From: G965279335 sp965279285
Lineage (GTDB): Bacteria > Pseudomonadota > Gammaproteobacteria > DSM-16500
NCBI GenBank assembly: GCA_965279285.1
Contig: OZ257148.1
Location: forward strand, 1,922,001 to 1,986,000
Reading direction: 5' to 3'
Length of the DNA: 64,000 nt
Below, piece after piece: positions 43,526 through 51,856 of the stretch; position 1 is the stretch's first letter; each line of letters starts with the position of its first letter. The notes under the pieces are model-generated. The model saw only the letters and a list, made by a program, of their open reading frames with translations. It had not been told where the DNA came from and did no database searches. Position numbers and translations under genes: made by a program.

Positions 43526-43908
43526 ACTGTATTTAGCTCTTCGGCAGAGAGTGCAGGTGCTGTAACAATTTTATTTTTTTCATCAACTAACACTATCTTT
43601 GGGGAAAATCCACGCATAGCCTCAATAAACATCGTAACATATGAAATAATAATAACTTTATCGCCTGGTTGAACAAGCCGGCTAGCAGCCCCATTAATGC
43701 ATATTATGCCTGAGTTCCGCTCACCTTTTATGACATAGGTTTCAAAACGGCTGCCATTATTAATATCAACAATTTGAACCTTTTCATGCTCTAAAATATC
43801 AGCTGCTTCCATTAATACCGCATCAATCGTGATTGAACCCACATAATTTAAATTAGCATCTGTAATCGTGGCACGATGTATTTTTCCCGAAAAAAAAGTT
43901 TTTTGCAT
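43522..43908 (-). CDS. panD: Aspartate 1-decarboxylase PanD
   Basis: PanD makes beta-alanine from L-aspartate. The 128-residue proenzyme shows the self-cleavage site YVGSITID (Gly-Ser; the serine becomes the pyruvoyl group), the early lysine/histidine KIHRATIT, GAASRLVQPGDKVIIISY and the length of the family (about 126). In most genomes panD sits with panB/panC; here it closes the biosynthetic cluster, which contains an A domain with a beta-alanine code. It may thus feed the NRPS, coenzyme A synthesis, or both. Confidence 0.93.
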   Translation of the reverse strand: MQKTFFSGKIHRATITDANLNYVGSITIDAVLMEAADILEHEKVQIVDINNGSRFETYVIKGERNSGIICINGAASRLVQPGDKVIIISYVTMFIEAMRGFSPKIVLVDEKNKIVTAPALSAEELNTV

Positions 43909-43963
43909 ATTTGTTAACTCAAATTAACCAAAATTAGCCAGAATTTTATACTACTTTTATTTG

Positions 43964-45022
43964 CTATTCAACAATAAACAGTCCTAATTGGCTTAAATCA
44001 ATTTTCTCACCATTCTCCAATTTTAAAATGCCATAAGGATTGATAAAATCAATATGAATGTTCTCTTGAGCATTCATTGATGGCGAAGATTGATGTTGAC
44101 CAACGCCTAAATGGACGCCTGGGAACCGTTCATTAATGTGGGAATTATCAGCTATAAAGTTACTTACACCAATATTTGTACCAATACTAAATTCATCAAC
44201 TTTTTTTACATACTCATATTCAAAAACACGAGTCAAAAAATCCATAATTTGAGGATTTTCACAGTGAAAACTTTTGATAATACTATTTTCAATTAATAAT
44301 TTAATTCTATTGTTTCTCAAACAAGAATCAAAAGGTAAGCTGATATTTGTATGCACCGCTCCTGTAGTGACGTACACTCCATTTACCTCTACCGGAAAAA
44401 TACTTATTTCACCAATTGGAAAAGTAATAAAATCATTCTTATCTGGAAAACCATTCTTACTTATCCAATTATATTTAGTATAATCAAACTTAACAGCCAA
44501 CTCTGTTCCTTGTGCACACTCATAGCGTAATGACTGATAAGCATATGATTGCAGTTTTTTGATAAGACTTGAATTAATCTGATGGATATTACCACGCTTG
44601 GTCATTAATGATTGTGAAAATAAATCTTCACAAGAATTCATTATCCGCCATACATCAATATTAGTATTTGAGCTTAAATCTTTAAGAAATTTAGTAAAAG
44701 AAAGCTTTTTATTCTCACAAACAAGAATAATAATTTTTTGTTTTTTTTGCGGAAAAACAAGCAATTCTATTTCATTAATGTATTGATTTTCATTACGATG
44801 ATCAAATACGTGAAATTGATGTGAAATTTGCCTATTTTTTAGCTCATATCCAAGCCATGCAGCAGTCTCATCAGCTTCATGCCAAAAACTTACTATAACA
44901 TGATCACTTGGTTTTAAGCTAACATAGTCATCAAATAAGTTATTAATTCCCAAATGTACTTCTATGCTAGGCATAGTAGCAGAAGTCACATTTATTTGAC
45001 CAATATCACTCAATGATTCCAC
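43964..45022 (-). CDS. M29 aminopeptidase/NicX-like metalloenzyme, diverged
   Basis: The 352-residue protein resembles the M29 (AmpS/thermophilic aminopeptidase) fold, also used by 2,5-dihydroxypyridine dioxygenase. Visible matches are TELAVKFDYTKYNWISKNG, the acidic ligand region FPIGEISIFPVEVNGVYVTTG, SIGTNIGVSNFIADNSHINERFPGVHLGVGQH and HIDFI near the end, which would supply Glu, Glu, His and Asp metal ligands. It starts 22 bases after the folD stop and is followed by panD. It could hydrolyse a peptide intermediate or be a mononuclear iron oxygenase; no firm call is possible. Confidence 0.6.
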   Translation of the reverse strand: MESLSDIGQINVTSATMPSIEVHLGINNLFDDYVSLKPSDHVIVSFWHEADETAAWLGYELKNRQISHQFHVFDHRNENQYINEIELLVFPQKKQKIIILVCENKKLSFTKFLKDLSSNTNIDVWRIMNSCEDLFSQSLMTKRGNIHQINSSLIKKLQSYAYQSLRYECAQGTELAVKFDYTKYNWISKNGFPDKNDFITFPIGEISIFPVEVNGVYVTTGAVHTNISLPFDSCLRNNRIKLLIENSIIKSFHCENPQIMDFLTRVFEYEYVKKVDEFSIGTNIGVSNFIADNSHINERFPGVHLGVGQHQSSPSMNAQENIHIDFINPYGILKLENGEKIDLSQLGLFIVE

Positions 45023-45044
45023 TCTATTTTTTCCTTATACAACA

Positions 45045-45914
45045 TTAATTACCAGGCAGCAACGACTCTTTAAACTCAACCGCAGTTAAAGTATTCTTAA
45101 GCAACATCGCCACAGTCATGGGTCCAACACCACCAGGCACTGGCGTGATCCACTTTGCTCTTTGACTTGCAACAGCAAACTCAACATCCCCCGCGAGCGT
45201 TCCATCGGCTAGTCGAGTAATACCCACATCAATAACCGTACTACCTTCTTTAATCCAAGCACCCTTAATTAATTGTGGTTTACCAACAGCAGAAACTAAA
45301 ATATCTGCTTGAGATACATGGTATTCAAGATTTTTGGTAAACCGATGACAAACCGTTATAGTAGCCCCTGCTAAGAGAAGCTCCAAAGCCATTGGACGAC
45401 CAACAATATTTGAAGCACCAACAATAACGGCATGTTGATTTTCGTAAACTTGCTGAATATGATCAAGTAACAACATAATTCCATAAGGCGTACAACAATG
45501 AAGCGTGGGATTTCTTTGCGCTAAACGACCTAAGTTATACGGATGAAAACCATCGACATCTTTTGTTGGGTCAATTATTTCTATCACTTTATCGCTATTG
45601 ATATGAACGGGCAAAGGCAATTGCAATAAAATTCCATCTACTTCAGGGTTATTATTTAAAGCTTGAATCGTTGCAATTAATTCTCTTTCACTAACATTAT
45701 TCGGCAGTGCATGAAAAAAAGAATTAATCCCTACTTCAGCACAAGCAATTTTTTTGTTTTGCACATAAATACATGAGGCAGGGTCATCACCCACTAAAAT
45801 AACCGCTAAACCAGGCTGCTTGAAGCCGTGCTGTTTTCTAATTTTAATTTTAGCAGCAACTTCATCACGAACTGTTTTAGCAAGTGCTCTGCCATTAATA
45901 ATGTTAGCAACCAT
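45045..45914 (-). CDS. folD: FolD, methylene-THF dehydrogenase/cyclohydrolase
   Basis: FolD interconverts 5,10-methylene-THF and 10-formyl-THF. The 289-residue protein (E. coli 288) has YVQNKKIACAEVGI (catalytic Lys in the YxxxK motif, about 50-54), the signature GILLQLPLP (about 95-103), IDPTKDVDGFHPYNLG and the NADP site VIVGASNIVGRPMALELLLAGATITVCH. It is a housekeeping gene just outside the cluster, although the M29-like and panD genes follow closely on the same strand and may share its transcript. Confidence 0.96.
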   Translation of the reverse strand: MVANIINGRALAKTVRDEVAAKIKIRKQHGFKQPGLAVILVGDDPASCIYVQNKKIACAEVGINSFFHALPNNVSERELIATIQALNNNPEVDGILLQLPLPVHINSDKVIEIIDPTKDVDGFHPYNLGRLAQRNPTLHCCTPYGIMLLLDHIQQVYENQHAVIVGASNIVGRPMALELLLAGATITVCHRFTKNLEYHVSQADILVSAVGKPQLIKGAWIKEGSTVIDVGITRLADGTLAGDVEFAVASQRAKWITPVPGGVGPMTVAMLLKNTLTAVEFKESLLPGN

Positions 45915-46073
45915 AAGTATTTACCAAGCAAAAGGTTTAAATTAAACAGCAAGTATATGGTACTTTCTACCTTTAATACAATCGAACCCTTAAACTATCT
46001 AGTAAAAACCCATATTGCCCCACCATTCTTCTAACAGTATACTCAACTAAGTCACATCAAGGAGAGAGCGACT

Positions 46074-46298
46074 GTGGAACAATACACAAAAAAATTTTCT
46101 ACCCAATTGAACAAATGTCTGGATGATATTGCAGCCCCTGCAGGCATAAAAGAAAGAGCAGCTATTTTAGGGAAAATTCTGCATATTCCTAAACAACAAG
46201 CCTGGGGACTATTAGAGGGCCAACAACCTCCAACTCCCGACTTACTCAAAGAACTTGCCGATGAATTTGAAGTAGAAGTGAGTTTTTTTAAGCAATAA
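46074..46298 (+). CDS. Small helix-turn-helix protein
   Basis: The 74-residue protein starts with GTG 46074, preceded by AAGGAGAGAG, a very strong ribosome site. It is all-helical in appearance; ERAAILGKILHIPKQQAWGLLEGQQPPTPDLLKELADEF (about 24-66) fits a Cro/XRE-like helix-turn-helix. It probably binds DNA as a small regulator. It is divergent from folD with a shared 160-base gap, so it could control folD and the genes behind it. A large palindrome begins five bases after its stop and may terminate the transcript. Confidence 0.7.
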   Translation: MEQYTKKFSTQLNKCLDDIAAPAGIKERAAILGKILHIPKQQAWGLLEGQQPPTPDLLKELADEFEVEVSFFKQ

Positions 46299-46303
46299 TA
46301 TGG

Positions 46304-46455
46304 GTAACTATTTCACGATGAGGGAGCGTGTGAGTGTAGCACTTAAAATACCGCTCCAAGCGAAACATCCCTGTTTTAGGCTTGCCATCCATGGCAAGCA
46401 AGTCGCTTTATTTTAAGTGCTACACTCACACGCTCCCTCATCGTGAAATAGTTAC
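46304..46455. repeat. Long inverted repeat with GTAACTATT ends and a different interior
   Basis: Arms 46304-46350 and 46410-46455 are nearly perfect inverted copies (GTAACTATTTCACGATGAGG at the left end, reversed at the right). The interior has a smaller hairpin CTTGCCATCCATGGCAAG (46381-46398). The end GTAACTATT is the same as that of the GGTGGGC elements, but the interior is unrelated, so this is another member of a modular family. It lies between the HTH and Sel1 genes. Confidence 0.9.
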
Positions 46456-46479
46456 TACTATTAATATACAAGTCTAAAG

Positions 46480-47865
46480 CTATTTCGCATATTTATTATA
46501 ATAACTCATCGAAAGTTGTTTCGCTGATTCCACCTCAACTGGGCTCATCAATTTCGCTAACTCATCACGCAATTTAAGCGCTGCATCACGAATTTGCACA
46601 TTGCTGGAAGTCGATGCTAAATTCAACCAAACGTAAGCAATTTTATTATCGCGCGGAATGCCTTGTCCTTGCAGGTACATGACCCCCAATAAAAGCTGCG
46701 CATTATCCATTCCTTGGCTTGCTGCCTTTTCATACCAATAAACCGCTAACTCTGGATTACTCGGCACACCTCTGCCCTGCTGATAAAACACACCCACCAT
46801 ATATTGCGCATTCGATAAACCTTGCTTAGCTGCATATGAATACCAAGAAAAAGCTTGTCTATCGTCTTTAATAACACCTTGCCCATTATCATACATATAA
46901 CCCAAAGCAAATTGCGCATCAGGTAAATTTTGTTGTGCTGCTTTTAAATATAATTCGATGGCTTGTTGGGGATTTTTTTCTGTCCCTACGCCATTAAAAG
47001 CAAGATATCCCATCACGTACTCTGCTCTCGCTAATCCTTGCTGTGCTGCTTTAGAAATCCAATTCACTGCCATCACTGGATTAGCTGCAATCCCTTGACC
47101 ATTATAATAGAGCACACCTAAATTATATTGCGCTTCCGCAAGATTTTGCTCTGCTGCACGTGTATACCAAGCAAAAGCCTGATTTTTATCTGCTGGCGTC
47201 GCTTTGCCTAAACTATTCATTAAACCTAACATAAACTGGCTTTTTGCATTATTTTTTTGAGCTGCCATCGTAAACCAATTAAAAGCTTTACTCACATCTT
47301 TATCATTTAAATAAGCAGTTAAACCAAAATTATATTGTGCTTGCGGCGCGCCTAATGATGCAGCTTTTGCGTAATATTCATTACCTAAAGGTGGATTACT
47401 GGCAACACCAAAACCTGTTGCTGTCATAAAACCTAACATATAATTTGCTAAAGCATTACCACTCTTTGCCGCCAAATTAAATAAATTAGCTGCTTGAGAT
47501 AAATCTTGCTGAACACCAGCCCCGTAATAATACATCATACCCAAAGCAAACTGAGCTTGTGGTAATCCATGATTACTTGCCTTTAAAAACCAAGCCTGCG
47601 CATTTTGCTGACTTTTCACTACACCCAAACCATTTAAATAAAAATAACCAATTTGATACTCAGCAATTTTATCATTATGATCAGCAAGCGATTGGTAAAT
47701 TTGTAAAGCTTTTGCGTAATCTTTATTAAGAATAGCAGCTTCTGCTAAAGGTAATTGTTGAGCAGCTACTTTTTGATGAAAATATTCTTCGGCATTATCT
47801 GCAAAACTCACTGCTGATATTCCTACTCCCAAAATTACTGCTGAGAGCTTAATGAATTCCCTCAT
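46480..47865 (-). CDS. Sel1-like repeat (SLR) protein, periplasmic/secreted
   Basis: The 461-residue protein has a signal peptide (about residues 1-22, ending SFA) and then about eleven Sel1-type repeats of 36 residues (pattern A..LG.MY..G.GV..D...A..WY.KAA.QG.A.AQ). SLR proteins are scaffolds for protein contacts; in Legionella some (LpnE, EnhC) promote host-cell entry or protect from peptidoglycan sensing. A similar role is possible but not shown. The last 50 residues (LNLASTSSNVQIRDAALKLRDELAKLM) close the solenoid. Confidence 0.9.
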   Translation of the reverse strand: MREFIKLSAVILGVGISAVSFADNAEEYFHQKVAAQQLPLAEAAILNKDYAKALQIYQSLADHNDKIAEYQIGYFYLNGLGVVKSQQNAQAWFLKASNHGLPQAQFALGMMYYYGAGVQQDLSQAANLFNLAAKSGNALANYMLGFMTATGFGVASNPPLGNEYYAKAASLGAPQAQYNFGLTAYLNDKDVSKAFNWFTMAAQKNNAKSQFMLGLMNSLGKATPADKNQAFAWYTRAAEQNLAEAQYNLGVLYYNGQGIAANPVMAVNWISKAAQQGLARAEYVMGYLAFNGVGTEKNPQQAIELYLKAAQQNLPDAQFALGYMYDNGQGVIKDDRQAFSWYSYAAKQGLSNAQYMVGVFYQQGRGVPSNPELAVYWYEKAASQGMDNAQLLLGVMYLQGQGIPRDNKIAYVWLNLASTSSNVQIRDAALKLRDELAKLMSPVEVESAKQLSMSYYNKYAK

Positions 47866-47881
47866 ATCAAAACTCCTTTAT

Positions 47882-49069
47882 TTATTTTAATACTTTAGCT
47901 ATGGCCAAAATGACTTCATCAATTTGTGGTTTAGAAATAATTAACGGTGGTGCTAAACGTATCACCGTTGAATGTGTTTCTTTAGTTAAAACTCCCTGCT
48001 CGAGCAACTTTAAACAAAGCGCTCGGGCAGAATAATTTGAATTAATTTCTATCCCAATTAACAGCCCCTTACCTCTTATCTCTTTTATGCAAGGTGAAAC
48101 CAGAGTACGTAATGAATTCAGAAAATATTCACCTAACTCATGCGCTTTTTGAATTAAATTTTCTGCTAATAAAACTTCTAAGGCAGACAAACCTACTGCC
48201 GCAGCCAAAGGATTACCACCAAATGTGCTGCCATGATCACCGGGAGTAAATACATCCATGATTTCTTTGCGACTTAAGAATAGTGAAACGGGTAATAAAC
48301 CGCCCCCTAACGCTTTACCTAACACCAGAGCATCGGGTTTTACATCTTCATGTTCACTTGCTAAAAACCGACCTGTTCGTCCTAAACCAGTTTGAATTTC
48401 ATCACAAATTAATAGCACATTATACTGACGGCAAAGAGCCGCGCATTTTTTTAGATAACCCACCGGCGGAACAATAATACCAGCTTCCCCTTGAATAGGC
48501 TCAACTAAAAAAGCTGCGGTATTCGGCGTAATTGTTTGTTCTAAAGCAGCAACATCACCAAATGGAATTTGCTTAAACCCTGCAGCAAATGGCCCAAATC
48601 CCGCTTTATATTGCGGCTCAGATGACATACCAACAATTGTTGTTGTTCTACCATGAAAGTTTCCCAAACAAACAATAATTTCAGCTTGATCGTGAGGAAT
48701 TTTTTTTACGGTATATGCCCATTTACGCGCTGCTTTTAATGCTGTTTCTACTGCTTCAGCACCCGAATTCATTGGCAACGCTTTATCTTGTCCGGTAAGA
48801 AGACAGGCTTTTTCTAAAAAAATACCTAGTTTATCGGTATAAAATGCGCGAGAAACGACAGCCAAGGTTTTGGCTTGCTCAATTAAGGTGTTAACTAACG
48901 TTGGATGACAGTGACCATGACTCACCGCAGAATAAGCACTCATCATGTCATAATAACGATTACCCTTATCATCCCAGACAAAAACTCCTTCACCACGCGT
49001 CAATACCACTGGCAATGGCTGATAATTGTCAGCACCATAGATATGTTCACGCGCAATTGTCTGACTCAT
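47882..49069 (-). CDS. rocD: Ornithine aminotransferase (RocD-type class III aminotransferase)
   Basis: The 395-residue PLP enzyme begins IAREHIYGADNYQPLPVVLTRGEGVFVWD, the ornithine-aminotransferase N-terminus rather than that of ArgD. Other signatures are YDMMSAYSAVSHGHCHP, NSGAEAVETALKAARKW, NFHGRTTTIVGMSS, LICDEIQTGLGRTG and the PLP lysine in LVLGKALGGG, then HGSTFGGNPLA. It should turn ornithine and 2-oxoglutarate into glutamate semialdehyde and glutamate. It ends 16 bases before the Sel1 gene start codon region and they may be co-transcribed. Confidence 0.88.
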   Translation of the reverse strand: MSQTIAREHIYGADNYQPLPVVLTRGEGVFVWDDKGNRYYDMMSAYSAVSHGHCHPTLVNTLIEQAKTLAVVSRAFYTDKLGIFLEKACLLTGQDKALPMNSGAEAVETALKAARKWAYTVKKIPHDQAEIIVCLGNFHGRTTTIVGMSSEPQYKAGFGPFAAGFKQIPFGDVAALEQTITPNTAAFLVEPIQGEAGIIVPPVGYLKKCAALCRQYNVLLICDEIQTGLGRTGRFLASEHEDVKPDALVLGKALGGGLLPVSLFLSRKEIMDVFTPGDHGSTFGGNPLAAAVGLSALEVLLAENLIQKAHELGEYFLNSLRTLVSPCIKEIRGKGLLIGIEINSNYSARALCLKLLEQGVLTKETHSTVIRLAPPLIISKPQIDEVILAIAKVLK

Positions 49070-49095
49070 GCGAAAATCCTTTTATTACAAGACTA

Positions 49096-49208
49096 GAATA
49101 ACTATGTTTGGTGGGCACGCTGCGCTTTGCCCACCCTACAAAAATAATTAATGTAGGGTGGGCAAAGCGCACCGTGCCCACCAAACTCCTTGACTGCTGA
49201 ATAGTTAC
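49096..49208. repeat. Complete palindromic MITE-like element
   Basis: Core at 49110-49139 and inverted core at 49153-49182, with outer arms AATAACTATG... on the left and ...GACTGCTGAATAGTTAC on the right. It is the first GGTGGGC copy after a copy-free stretch of about 29 kb. Confidence 0.9.
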
Positions 49209-49563
49209 AGACTAGACAAGTATATTAGTTTATTGCGTTTGAGCAAGAAGAGAAAATGAAATAAATAATGAAAGTGTTTTTGCAAGCATGTCTAACAGAA
49301 ACCGACTTAACTAGCACTTATGGAAATCTCTGTTACGCTTTAGGCTTTCCTGCTATACAGGATCTGCTCACCACGTCCCAAGTCGACTTCCTCATCTTAT
49401 TCACTAAAAGGTTCTGGACAAGAACCTACAAAAACACTCAATTACTAGTATACGAAAACTGTGCAAAATTGCAACTACTGTGTTCATTAAAAACAATGTT
49501 TAAGCTGATTGTATTCAGGAAATATATTTTAGTTTAATTTATTGCGACTATTTAGCAACAGGA
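49209..49563. other. Gene-poor stretch, no supported gene
   Basis: An 89-codon frame (49268-49537) exists but has no ribosome site, no hydrophobic or domain pattern and unusual composition, so I do not call it. I see no RNA gene or clear promoter here. It separates two full palindromic elements and may be decayed coding sequence. Confidence 0.5.
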
Positions 49564-49680
49564 GGTAACTGTTCAGCAGACAAAGAGCTTGGTGGGCACG
49601 CTGCGCTTTGCCCACCCTACATTTTTTATATAGGCAAAGCGCAGCGTGCCCACCAAACTCTTTGCCTGCTGAATAGTTAC
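49564..49680. repeat. Complete palindromic MITE-like element
   Basis: The left arm begins GTAACTGTTCAGCAG and leads into the core at 49591-49620. The right core (about 49632-49654) has lost its outer GTAGGGTGG part but keeps GCAAAGCGCAGCGTGCCCACC, then CCTGCTGAATAGTTAC to 49680. Confidence 0.9.
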
Positions 49681-49701
49681 AAGAAGAACGCTTAACAGCA
49701 C

Positions 49702-50322
49702 TTAACGGGGACTAACAAAAACTCCCTTTCCTACTCGAATTATTTGTGGTGAAGCTTGAGTTAAATCAATGACTGTTGTTGGCGTTAAGCTACCAGGGCC
49801 GCCATCAATCACTAAATCAACTTGCTGCTTTAAACGATCATAAATATCCAGCGCATCCACAAAAGGAAATTCTTCACCGGCTAAAATTAAAGTTGAGCTC
49901 ATTAACGGCTCTTGTAATTCAGCTAATAACATTTGCAAAATATTACAATCAGGAATACGCAAACCTATCGTATTCCGTTTAGGGTGCATCAACCGTTTAG
50001 GAACCTCTTTCGTAGCTTTTAAAATAAAAGTATAAGGCCCAGGAATATGCGCCTTTAATAAACGAAACGTAGGATTATCCACAAAAGCATAATTGGCTAT
50101 CTCAGAAAGATCTCGACAAACCAAAGTAAAATTATGCTTATCATCTAATTGACGTATCATTCGAATTCGTTCAAGTGCCGTTTTATCGGCTATTTTACAA
50201 CCTATTGCATAGGTAGAATCCGTAGGATAAACAACAACACCGCCAGCATTAATGATTTTTACTGCTTCTTTTATTAAACGTAATTGGGGATCTTGTGGAT
50301 GAATAGAAAAAAACTGGCTCAT
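49702..50322 (-). CDS. yciO: YciO, Sua5/YciO/YrdC family protein
   Basis: The 206-residue protein matches E. coli YciO in length and in segments such as MSQFFSIHP, GGVVVYPTDSTYAIGCKI, RQLDDKHNFTLVCRDLSE and PTTVIDLT. The YrdC-type fold binds RNA and nucleotide; TsaC/Sua5 relatives make threonylcarbamoyl-AMP for tRNA t6A, while YciO itself has a less certain role. It is a single gene between repeat elements. Confidence 0.92.
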   Translation of the reverse strand: MSQFFSIHPQDPQLRLIKEAVKIINAGGVVVYPTDSTYAIGCKIADKTALERIRMIRQLDDKHNFTLVCRDLSEIANYAFVDNPTFRLLKAHIPGPYTFILKATKEVPKRLMHPKRNTIGLRIPDCNILQMLLAELQEPLMSSTLILAGEEFPFVDALDIYDRLKQQVDLVIDGGPGSLTPTTVIDLTQASPQIIRVGKGVFVSPR

Positions 50323-50342
50323 GTGTATAAATCCTTTTAATC

Positions 50343-50435
50343 ATTATTCAGCAGGTAGAGTGCGCGTAAGCGAAGCTGAATAGTTACCTATAGGCCTGCT
50401 ATCCATAACAAGCAAGTCACTTTATTTTACGTGTT
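50343..50435. repeat. Decayed short relative of the GTAACTATT element
   Basis: ATTATTCAGCAG at 50343 and GCTGAATAGTTAC ending at 50387 form the outer arms without the GGTGGGC core. Directly after, AGCAAGTCACTTTATTTTA (about 50411-50429) matches the interior of the 46304-46455 palindrome. This looks like a fusion of two decayed members upstream of rlmD. Confidence 0.65.
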
Positions 50436-50521
50436 CGCTCACAATACGCAATAGTAGCCTTTGTACTTAACAACAATAGTTGCTAAAATGGCGCAAATTT
50501 AATTTACCAAGATAAAAACCA

Positions 50522-51847
50522 ATGCGAAGAAAAAAAAACCGAGAAACTCCTGAAGCCACACTCAACATCACCGCCCTAAGTCATGATGGACGAGGAATTG
50601 GTCATATTGCGGAAAAAACAACGTTTATTAGCGGAGCATTGCCAGGTGAAACAGTCAAATGCAAACTCACTAAACGTCATAGCCGCTATAACGAAGGTGA
50701 GGTACTTGAAGTCATCACTCCCTCCCCTGAACGAATTACACCAGGTTGTCAGCATTTTGGTGTCTGTGGCGGTTGCAGCATGCAGCACCTCAATATTGAT
50801 GCACAAATTAATTTTAAACAGCAAACTTTTCTCGAGCAGCTTAAACATTTTGGCCAAGTTGAACCAACTGCTTTGCTGGCACCTATCACTGGCAACCCTT
50901 GGCATTATCGACGTAAAGCTCGCTTAGGAGTTCGCTATGTGAGAAAAAAAACCAAACTCATGGTAGGTTTTCGTGAAAAATTCAGTCATTTACTGGCAGA
51001 TATTCATCAGTGCGCCATTCTTCATCCTACGGTAGGTCTGCATATTACTGATTTAAGCGCGATGATTGCAAAATTAACGCAATACGAGCATATTGCACAA
51101 ATTGAAGTAGCTGCAAGCGATAATGAAACTGCCTTGATTTTCCGTCATCTTGAGCCACTCCCCGAATCAGATCAACAACAACTGCGTGAATTTGCACAAA
51201 AGTTTAATTTTCAAATTTATTTACAGCCCAACCCACCTGAAGCACTCAGTAAACTTTGGCCTGAAGATAATCATTTTCGCTTAAGTTATTTACTGCCTGA
51301 GTATCAATTGGAAATGCAATTTCATCCCTTGGATTTTACGCAAATAAATAGCGAAATAAATCATTTAATGCTTCATCAAGCACTAGAATTACTTGAACCG
51401 AATGTGAATGATATTATCTTGGATTTATTTTGTGGGTTAGGTAACTTCACTCTACCTATTGCGAGAAATGCTTTACATGTCACAGGTATAGAGGGGAGCA
51501 ATGACATGGTCATGCGTGCTCGAGAAAATGCCCAACACAATCATATTAATAATACCGAGTTTTATGCCAGCAACTTAATGGCGCCCGTTATGAGCGATGC
51601 TTGGTTACAAAAAAAATATCATAAAATTTTACTTGACCCGCCGCGAAGCGGTGCTCAAGAAATTATTGCATTGTTTCCACAACTTGCACCGAGCCGCATC
51701 GTTTATGTTTCATGCAACCCGGCTACTTTAGCAAGAGATGCAAAAGAATTAGTTCATAAACAAGGGTATCAATTAAAGAATGCGGGTATAATTAATATGT
51801 TTCCTCATACAAGTCACATTGAGGCAATTGCATTATTTGAAAAATAG
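50522..51847 (+). CDS. rlmD: RlmD, 23S rRNA (uracil-1939 C5) methyltransferase
   Basis: The 441-residue SAM-dependent enzyme has an N-terminal TRAM domain (about 10-65), an iron-sulfur cluster motif (CQHFGVCGGCSMQHL, about 77-91, with a further Cys near 166), a Rossmann methyltransferase domain (DLFCGLGNFTLPIA, GIEGSNDMV) and the catalytic Cys in YVSCNPATLARD. Length equals E. coli RlmD (433). It is followed 9 bases later by relA, the conserved gammaproteobacterial pair. Confidence 0.95.
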   Translation: MRRKKNRETPEATLNITALSHDGRGIGHIAEKTTFISGALPGETVKCKLTKRHSRYNEGEVLEVITPSPERITPGCQHFGVCGGCSMQHLNIDAQINFKQQTFLEQLKHFGQVEPTALLAPITGNPWHYRRKARLGVRYVRKKTKLMVGFREKFSHLLADIHQCAILHPTVGLHITDLSAMIAKLTQYEHIAQIEVAASDNETALIFRHLEPLPESDQQQLREFAQKFNFQIYLQPNPPEALSKLWPEDNHFRLSYLLPEYQLEMQFHPLDFTQINSEINHLMLHQALELLEPNVNDIILDLFCGLGNFTLPIARNALHVTGIEGSNDMVMRARENAQHNHINNTEFYASNLMAPVMSDAWLQKKYHKILLDPPRSGAQEIIALFPQLAPSRIVYVSCNPATLARDAKELVHKQGYQLKNAGIINMFPHTSHIEAIALFEK

Positions 51848-51856
51848 GTATTTGAT

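Noticed and set aside
45045..45914. folD as a member of the biosynthetic cluster
   Set aside because: It is a standard housekeeping gene of normal length; although on the same strand as the M29-like and panD genes, none of the inferred steps needs it.
49268..49537. 89-codon open frame upstream of yciO
   Set aside because: No ribosome-binding site, no recognisable features, and it lies between two repeat elements; possibly decayed sequence.
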